DNA from: Chryseobacterium sp. UBA6632
GTDB taxonomy: Bacteria; Bacteroidota; Bacteroidia; Flavobacteriales; Weeksellaceae
Length of the DNA: 10,703 bases
Reading direction: 5' to 3'
Assembly: GCA_002455915.1 (NCBI GenBank)
Contig: DKLU01000245.1
Coordinates: 19,245-29,947, forward strand
Shown here: in pieces, positions 6,120 to 10,703 of the stretch
Position numbering within the stretch: position 1 is the stretch's first letter
Layout: each line of letters opens with the position of its first letter
Notes under the pieces: model-generated
What the model saw: only the letters and a program-made list of their open reading frames with translations
What the model was told of the DNA's origin: nothing
Database searches by the model: none
Position numbers and translations under genes: made by a program

Positions 6120-6767
6120 ATGAGCTTTTTTGAAGAAAAAAATCCTGAAATGGATAGGTATCTGGAAAATCACGCGTCTTCCGAACCTGAAATTCTGAAA
6201 AAACTAAGAAGAGAGACTTACCAGAAAACAACGCAGCCTCATATGATTTCCGGATATCAGCAAGGAAGGCTATTAACGATGGTCTCCCAGATGATACAGC
6301 CGAAAAATATTCTTGAAATCGGAACTTTTACGGGATATGCTACACTTTGTCTTACGGCAGGTTTAGCAAAAGACGGAAAAATTACAACGTTGGATGTAAA
6401 TGAAGATTTAGCCTATTTACCTAGAAAATATTTTGCAGAAAGTGAATATTCAAACCAAATTGATTTTAAACTTCAGGATGCTAAAGAGTTTTTAAGAAAT
6501 ACCGATGAAATTTTCGACCTAGTTTTCATTGATGCAGATAAGGAAAAGTACGCTGAATATTTTAAATTAATCAAACCAAGAACAAAGTCAGGATCGGTAG
6601 TGATGTTCGATAATGTTCTTTGGTACGGAAAAGTTTTGGAAGAAAATCCTAAACAGAAATCGACGCAAATAATCAAGGAATTAAATGATTCCGTGGCAAA
6701 AGATGATGATTTTGAAAATCTTATTTTACCTTTGCGTGATGGTGTAAATTTTTTACGCAGAAAATAG
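6120..6767 (+). CDS. Class I SAM-dependent O-methyltransferase (caffeoyl-CoA/catechol OMT type)
   Basis: This 215-aa protein is full length for bacterial members of the family, which methylate hydroxyl groups of small molecules using S-adenosylmethionine and a divalent metal. The SAM-binding motif I is LEIGTFTGYATLCL (65-78). The acidic end of strand 2 is TTLDVNED (89-96). The metal-binding acids are expected at FIDADKEKY (136-144, Asp138) and FDNVLW (163-168, Asp164/Asn165), both present. The N-terminal helix region (about 1-50) includes the QPHMISGYQQGRLL stretch that caps the active site in relatives. No signal peptide is present, so it is cytoplasmic. The substrate cannot be told from sequence. 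It starts a plus-strand run that continues, after a 79-bp gap with an inverted repeat, to the NlpC/P60 and waaA genes. Confidence 0.93.
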   Translation: MSFFEEKNPEMDRYLENHASSEPEILKKLRRETYQKTTQPHMISGYQQGRLLTMVSQMIQPKNILEIGTFTGYATLCLTAGLAKDGKITTLDVNEDLAYLPRKYFAESEYSNQIDFKLQDAKEFLRNTDEIFDLVFIDADKEKYAEYFKLIKPRTKSGSVVMFDNVLWYGKVLEENPKQKSTQIIKELNDSVAKDDDFENLILPLRDGVNFLRRK

Positions 6768-6770
6768 AAT

Positions 6771-6834
6771 AAGGTTGAGGTTAAGGTTAAGATTTTTTGC
6801 AAAATTTATCAGCCTTAACCTCAATCTAAACCTT
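6771..6834. repeat. Inverted repeat built from GGTTRA hexamers
   Basis: The left side carries three tandem hexamers, GGTTGA GGTTAA GGTTAA (6773-6790). TTGAGGTTAAGG (6775-6786) pairs perfectly with CCTTAACCTCAA (6813-6824) across a 26-nt loop. AAGG (6771-6774) can further pair with CCTT (6831-6834) around a bulge. It fills most of the gap between the methyltransferase and the NlpC gene. No U-tract follows, so it is not a classic terminator. It may be an interspersed repeat or an RNA-stabilising hairpin. Confidence 0.7.
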
Positions 6835-6846
6835 TAATATAAATTA

Positions 6847-7566
6847 ATGAATAAAGGAATTTGTATTGTTACAGTAGCGCCTGTGCGTGCAGAAGGATCT
6901 GACCGTGCGGAAATCGTTACCGAAATATTGTTTGGAGAAAGTGCAGATATTTTGGAAGTAAATAAAAACTGGACCAAGATAAAAATGCACTACGACGGCT
7001 ATGAAGGATGGATGGATACGAAACAATTAAAGCCTGTAACAGACGAAGATTTAGCAAAACGAAAAGTAACTGTTGTGACGGAAGATTTTACTTCTGTTCT
7101 GATGAATGACGGAAAAACCTTACTTTCGATGGGTTCGGAGGTAGAATTTCCTGTTGTGGCATCCAGAAGAAGTCATGATGTGAGAGAAAGTATTGCTTTA
7201 ACGGCTAAAGAATTCCTTAATGTTCCTTATTTATGGGGCGGAAAAAGCTTTTTTGCAATTGATTGCTCGGGTCTTACGCAGTTGGTTTATAAAATTCACG
7301 GGATCAAATTGCCAAGAGATACTTCGCAGCAGGTAGAAGTGGGAGAATCTTTAACTTTTGTTGAAGAAAGTCAGTTGGGTGATTTAGCTTTTTTTGAAAA
7401 TCCTGAAGGTAAAATTATTCATGTCGGTATTATGCTGGAAAATCAGAAAATTATTCATGCTTCAGGAAAAGTGAGAATCGATACGCTGGACTCTACAGGT
7501 ATTTTCAATAAAGAACTCAATAAGCATACTCACAAGCTAAGAGTCATCAAAAGTATTATAAAATAA
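6847..7566 (+). CDS. NlpC/P60-family cell-wall peptidase (YkfC-like)
   Basis: This 239-aa cysteine peptidase has N-terminal SH3-like segments (about 1-105, including the GYEGWM strand at 51-56) and a C-terminal NlpC/P60 domain (about 112-236). The catalytic Cys140 lies in AIDCSGL, the His192 base in IIHVGI, and His204 in IIHASG is the likely third residue. The LWGG motif (129-132) precedes the Cys, as usual. There is no signal peptide or lipobox. With the SH3-like front this resembles cytoplasmic YkfC/dipeptidyl-peptidase VI enzymes, which cleave gamma-D-Glu-diaminoacid bonds in peptides released from peptidoglycan. A recycling role is therefore inferred. The stop codon is 9 bp from the waaA start, so the two genes are very likely co-transcribed. 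No promoter box is evident in the 79-bp gap upstream. Confidence 0.92.
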   Translation: MNKGICIVTVAPVRAEGSDRAEIVTEILFGESADILEVNKNWTKIKMHYDGYEGWMDTKQLKPVTDEDLAKRKVTVVTEDFTSVLMNDGKTLLSMGSEVEFPVVASRRSHDVRESIALTAKEFLNVPYLWGGKSFFAIDCSGLTQLVYKIHGIKLPRDTSQQVEVGESLTFVEESQLGDLAFFENPEGKIIHVGIMLENQKIIHASGKVRIDTLDSTGIFNKELNKHTHKLRVIKSIIK

Positions 7567-7575
7567 AAATCGGGT

Positions 7576-8808
7576 TTGAAGTTTTTCTACAATATATTTA
7601 TCAGTCTTTTGATTTTTGGAATGAAGATTTTTTCTTTATTCAATGAGAAAACGAAAAAGGGAGTTGAGGGGCGAAAAAAGTCTTTAGAAAAAGTAAAATC
7701 AGCATTAAAAAAATCTGATAAGGTAATCTGGATGCACGCTGCAAGCTTAGGTGAATATGAGCAGGGTTTGCCAGTTTTAGAGCAATTAAAACAAAAGTTT
7801 CCGACTCATAAAATTCTGGTGACATTTTTTTCTCCATCCGGCTACGAAAATGTAATTAAGAAGCAAAATATTGCAGATGTAATTTGTTATTTGCCTTTCG
7901 ATAAAAAGAAAAGAATTAAAGAATTTACTTCTCATTTTTCTACTGAACTATTTTTTACGGTGAAGTATGATTACTGGTATAATCTTTTGGAAGAGCTTAA
8001 AAATCAGAATGTAAAAACGTATGTGATCTCCGCTTTGTTTTATGAAAGACAAGCATTTTTCACGTCATACGGAAAATGGTTTGTAAAGCAATTACAACAA
8101 AATATTGATTGGTTTTTTCATCAGACGCAGATGTCTTATGTTTTAGCAAAAAGTGTAGGTTTGGAAAATGCTTCTGTAACGGGAGATACAAGATTTGATC
8201 GTGTAAAGCAATTGCGTGAAAGAGATAATTCTGTAGATTTTGTAGAAGAATTTATCGGTGAAAATCAAGCTGTTGTTTTTGGAAGTTCTTGGCAGGCTGA
8301 AGATAAAATAGCAGAGGAGATTTCGGAGAAAAATCAATTTGTGAAACTGATTATTGCACCTCATGATTTGAAGAGGGTTCAGAATTTAAAGCTGATGTTT
8401 CCTGATGCTATTTTGTACAGTGAGATTAATCATTCTTTGCTGGCCGATTCCCAATCGAATGTCTTGATTATTGATAGTATAGGCTTGCTTTCAAAATTAT
8501 ATTCTTACGCAGATATTGCCGTTGTTGGCGGTGGTTTTCATGACGCCGGGCTTCACAATATTTTAGAAGCCGCTACGTTTGGTGTTCCCGTGATTTTCGG
8601 AAATAAATACAGGAAAAATCCAGAAGCCGATGAATTAATTGCTTTAGAAGGCGGAAAATCTTTTGATAATGAAAGTTTAGCGGCTAGTTTTGCTTTATTC
8701 CTTCTTGATGATGAAGAAACGCTTCATTCAATGTCTGAAAATGCTCAGAAATTTGTTGATGCTAAGCCCAATTCTACTGCGTTGATTATCGAAAAGATTT
8801 TATCTTAA
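7576..8808 (+). CDS. waaA: 3-deoxy-D-manno-octulosonic acid (Kdo) transferase
   Basis: WaaA (KdtA) transfers Kdo from CMP-Kdo to the lipid A precursor at the inner face of the inner membrane. The protein is 410 aa from a TTG start at 7576. The N-terminal hydrophobic helix (2-21) is the membrane anchor. The N-terminal Rossmann half has MHAASLGE (53-60), where Glu60 is the expected catalytic base, plus LPFD (106-109) and KYDYW (130-134). The C-terminal half carries GSSW (236-239), APHDLKR (261-267) and the nucleotide-sugar site GGGFHDAGLHNILEAA (318-333). The TTG is preferred because the next ATG (7621) would remove the anchor, and a TAA in frame 9 bp upstream rules out longer forms. That TAA is the stop of the preceding NlpC gene. 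Its last 9 bp overlap the 3' end of the convergent gene. Confidence 0.95.
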   Translation: MKFFYNIFISLLIFGMKIFSLFNEKTKKGVEGRKKSLEKVKSALKKSDKVIWMHAASLGEYEQGLPVLEQLKQKFPTHKILVTFFSPSGYENVIKKQNIADVICYLPFDKKKRIKEFTSHFSTELFFTVKYDYWYNLLEELKNQNVKTYVISALFYERQAFFTSYGKWFVKQLQQNIDWFFHQTQMSYVLAKSVGLENASVTGDTRFDRVKQLRERDNSVDFVEEFIGENQAVVFGSSWQAEDKIAEEISEKNQFVKLIIAPHDLKRVQNLKLMFPDAILYSEINHSLLADSQSNVLIIDSIGLLSKLYSYADIAVVGGGFHDAGLHNILEAATFGVPVIFGNKYRKNPEADELIALEGGKSFDNESLAASFALFLLDDEETLHSMSENAQKFVDAKPNSTALIIEKILS

Positions 8809-9426
8809 AAATCCCTGACTTTTAATGTCTTTAATGATCGATTCAATATTATCAGGAATTCTGTCAGAAGTCAGCCAGTTAAAGTCTAAACCATTATTGA
8901 TACAAAGTTTTTGTAAATAGTGATTTTCCTGAATTTTGTCGTGAAGCTTATCTAAATATTCATCAATTTCGATCCAATAATCTTCATCTAGTTTTTTAGT
9001 TAAGGTTAAAGCTTTGAAAATTTTATTGATGAGATAAATGTATAATTTGTACACATTATCAAAACGTTGTGTTCTCAAATCTTTATTGTAATCAAGAATT
9101 TTATTGATCATTAATAAGTTTAAAGAAATATCTCCAAATTTATCGGTGGTAATCTTTACGTGCTCGGTAATCTCCGCGCTTAGCTTTCGAATAATTCCCA
9201 GAAAATACTTTTGATTCCCAATATATTTTGATGCTAAAAGAACTTTTTCAGCAATGATTTCTTCCATTGCATCTCTTTTGTTGTCGGTGGTTTCCGGATC
9301 AATTAATTCGAAATACAATTTTTTAGACAAAAGCTTATCTTTCTTCAGCAATCTGAAAATAAGACGGTCTTTTTCTATGGATGAAAAATTACTCAGCGCT
9401 GCTTTAAATTCTTTAGAATATTCCAT
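8800..9426 (-). CDS. Unrecognised 208-aa helical protein coupled to the glycosyltransferase gene
   Basis: I do not recognise a family. The sequence is almost entirely helix-forming and rich in Lys, Glu, Asp, Ile and Leu, with no signal peptide. A hydrophobic stretch at 128-141 (LYIYLINKIFKALT) looks like a buried helix rather than a membrane span. The C-terminal part has a single Cys (175) and the only proline-turn motif (RIPDN, 189-193). It is likely a soluble cytoplasmic protein. Its ATG overlaps the glycosyltransferase stop codon by one base (TAATG), which implies translational coupling and a shared transcript, so a role linked to glycan or envelope metabolism is plausible but unproven. 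It is the last gene of the cluster and its 3' end overlaps waaA by 9 bp. Confidence 0.85.
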   Translation of the reverse strand: MEYSKEFKAALSNFSSIEKDRLIFRLLKKDKLLSKKLYFELIDPETTDNKRDAMEEIIAEKVLLASKYIGNQKYFLGIIRKLSAEITEHVKITTDKFGDISLNLLMINKILDYNKDLRTQRFDNVYKLYIYLINKIFKALTLTKKLDEDYWIEIDEYLDKLHDKIQENHYLQKLCINNGLDFNWLTSDRIPDNIESIIKDIKSQGFLR

Positions 9427-10184
9427 TAATTAAATATTTTTGAATATTTCAGGAAACCGTTCATTGCCCAATTGGCAGTGTAATACAATGATTTTATTGT
9501 GGAAAATCCCATAAAATCTTTATATACCAAATATTGGTCAACAATAATATTTTTTTTCTTTCTCGAAACGCTGTTTTCGCGCATTCTGTATTTTGCCAAT
9601 GTCTTTTTTACAGGGTGACCTTCAGGAATTTCTTTCAATAAATTCAGCCACATGACGTGATCTTCGCGTTTACTTTTTACAGGAAAGAAAAATTTTCCAA
9701 CTCTTTTGGTATCATACATCGTTGAAACCGGAGCCAGCCTGCACGTTTTAAGCAAATTAGAAAAAGTAACGATTTTATCTGCCATGAAATCCTTTAAAAT
9801 AGGCTCCATTGTATGCTCATCACATCTGGAATAATTGCTGTAAACCAATTCCACATTATGTTCTTCCATATAATCGGTCATGGTTTCCAGATATTCGGGA
9901 TACCAAAGGTCGTCCGAATCTAAGAAGGCAATATATCTTCCCTGCGCTCTTTCAAGGCTTTTATTACGGGCATTTCCGGCGCCGCCGTTTACTTCCAAAG
10001 CCTCCAGTTTTATTCTTGGATCATTGTATTTTCGGATGATTTCAACGGTGTTATCTTTAGACAAATCATCGGTAATCAGCCATTCCCAGTTTTCGTAGGT
10101 TTGGTTAAGTACAGATTGTATAGTCTCCTCGATGAATTCTGCAGAGTTATAACAAGGCGTGATAATGGAAACGAGATCTTTCAT
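9426..10184 (-). CDS. Family 2 (GT-A) glycosyltransferase
   Basis: This 252-aa inverting glycosyltransferase uses a nucleotide sugar to extend a glycan. The GT-A fold starts at once with SIITPCYNSAEFIEETIQSV (residues 6-25). WLITDDLSKDNT (35-46) carries the Asp39/Asp40 pair that contacts the nucleotide. GRYIAFLDSDDLWYPEYL (82-99) holds the metal-binding DSDD (89-92). KREDHVMWLNLL (172-183) has Glu174/Asp175, the likely catalytic-base region. The start at 10184 is chosen because this MKDLVSIITP opening is the family's usual beginning and leaves 13 bp after the acyltransferase stop. The frame extends upstream to 10235, but that would overlap the acyltransferase gene. No transmembrane segment is evident. 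Substrate and acceptor cannot be predicted; lipopolysaccharide or capsule synthesis is likely from the neighbours. Confidence 0.92.
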   Translation of the reverse strand: MKDLVSIITPCYNSAEFIEETIQSVLNQTYENWEWLITDDLSKDNTVEIIRKYNDPRIKLEALEVNGGAGNARNKSLERAQGRYIAFLDSDDLWYPEYLETMTDYMEEHNVELVYSNYSRCDEHTMEPILKDFMADKIVTFSNLLKTCRLAPVSTMYDTKRVGKFFFPVKSKREDHVMWLNLLKEIPEGHPVKKTLAKYRMRENSVSRKKKNIIVDQYLVYKDFMGFSTIKSLYYTANWAMNGFLKYSKIFN

Positions 10185-10197
10185 TTGTGATGTAAAA

Positions 10198-10703
10198 TTA
10201 TAAAAATTTCTTTTCGTATAAATGCCAAGAAGCAATTCCTACTCCAATCACGACCAGCATACAGATAATGCCCATGAAATAAGGATTGTAATCTGTAAAT
10301 AATCCTAACGTCGCAAAAACTCGGATGATCGGGAAGTGGAAAATATAAATTCCGTAAGTGAAATCTCCATACTTTCCGAAGTTGTTTAAAAACTTGAAAG
10401 AATAGGCGATATAAAGAACAATAATGCTGATCATAATAGGCGAGAACAGTTTAATTTTTAAAATTAAATCAATCCAAACCGTTACAAAAGCAATGACAAA
10501 AAGAATATTTTTATGTTGAATGAATTTTTCAAAATTAAAGTAAACCAGCATTCCGCCAATAAAATAGCATAGCGCGCCCGGAATTTGTCTTGATAATTCT
10601 ACTTTTCCGATGTGTTCAAAATAATTCAGATAAGCTAAAGAAAGAAAATAGAAGATAATCAAGCTGATATTTCGGTATTTATTATTCTTTCCAAAGATCG
10701 GAA
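10198..10703 (-). CDS. Acyltransferase family 3 protein, C-terminal 167 residues (5' end beyond the right edge)
   Basis: The frame is open from the right edge to the TAA at 10200-10198, so only about half of a protein of this family is visible. It consists of successive hydrophobic helices, including FYFLSLAYLNYF, CYFIGGMLVYF, ISIIVLYIAYSF and GIICMLVVIGVGIA. The hallmark GDFTYGIYIFHFPI is near the end, followed by the closing HLYEKKFL. This fits the multi-pass OafA/YrhL acyltransferases that add acetyl or similar groups to surface glycans. The conserved catalytic His/Arg region near the N-terminus is outside the window, so activity cannot be judged. A TTG at 10662 could be mistaken for a start; the frame continues past it with plausible sequence (KNNKYRNIS). 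The glycosyltransferase gene follows after 13 bp. Confidence 0.88.
   Translation of the reverse strand, partial: PIFGKNNKYRNISLIIFYFLSLAYLNYFEHIGKVELSRQIPGALCYFIGGMLVYFNFEKFIQHKNILFVIAFVTVWIDLILKIKLFSPIMISIIVLYIAYSFKFLNNFGKYGDFTYGIYIFHFPIIRVFATLGLFTDYNPYFMGIICMLVVIGVGIASWHLYEKKFL

Noticed and set aside
6847..8808. NlpC-WaaA fusion by readthrough of the TAA at 7564-7566
   Set aside because: The two frames are in phase, but each protein is complete by itself and no readthrough context is visible.
9809..10098. Two plus-strand frames opposite the glycosyltransferase gene
   Set aside because: Both are antisense to conserved GT2 motifs (DSDD region) and lack any family features.
1..10703. Mobile elements, CRISPR arrays, tRNA/rRNA genes, toxin-antitoxin or phage-defence genes
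   Set aside because: No transposase, integrase, spaced direct repeats, cloverleaf or defence motif was seen on either strand.

Overview
The window looks like chromosomal DNA from a member of the Flavobacteriia (Bacteroidota), most likely a Chryseobacterium-like Weeksellaceae. Four things point there. The DNA is AT-rich. Shine-Dalgarno sequences are nearly absent. Perfect TAnnTTTG promoter elements, the Bacteroidota housekeeping -7 box, occur in most gene-free gaps. The protein set fits: a Bacteroidota-type ExbD, a long DsbD, and lipoproteins with short SC lipoboxes. The genus is an inference from protein style, not a database match.

Layout, left to right. (1) Positions 1-1074, minus strand: the start of an uncharacterised lipoprotein gene that runs off the left edge, preceded by a solitary exbD-type gene with its own terminator. 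(2) Positions 1075-1417: a 343-bp gene-free, palindrome-rich leader upstream of exbD. (3) Positions 1418-4841, minus strand: a tilS-dsbD pair that is directly abutting or slightly overlapping and ends at a strong hairpin terminator. (4) Positions 4842-4927: a compact divergent promoter region. (5) Positions 4928-5761, plus strand: an OmpA-domain lipoprotein ending in a terminator that appears bidirectional. (6) Positions 5820-5960, minus strand: a 46-codon small ORF with its own promoter-like box, sharing that terminator with the OmpA gene. (7) Positions 6120-8808, plus strand: a class I O-methyltransferase, then an NlpC/P60 peptidase and waaA (Kdo transferase) 9 bp apart. A hexamer-based inverted repeat separates the methyltransferase from the peptidase. 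(8) Positions 8800-10703, minus strand: a polysaccharide-type cluster transcribed toward waaA. It holds an acyltransferase-3 C-terminus (cut by the right edge), a family 2 glycosyltransferase, and an unrecognised 208-aa protein coupled by a TAATG stop/start overlap.

Most of the genes serve the cell envelope: proton-motive-force coupling (ExbD), reductant transfer to the periplasm (DsbD), peptidoglycan anchoring (OmpA lipoprotein), peptidoglycan peptide turnover (NlpC/P60), lipid A-Kdo synthesis (WaaA), and glycan assembly or decoration (GT2, acyltransferase). TilS, a tRNA modification enzyme, is the housekeeping exception.

No mobile element, CRISPR array, rRNA, tRNA or obvious defence system is visible. 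I do not see a convincing new multi-gene system. The most interesting items are the 46-aa small ORF with adjacent palindromes, the palindrome-rich leader of the solitary exbD, the GGTTRA inverted repeat, and the unknown protein coupled to the glycosyltransferase.
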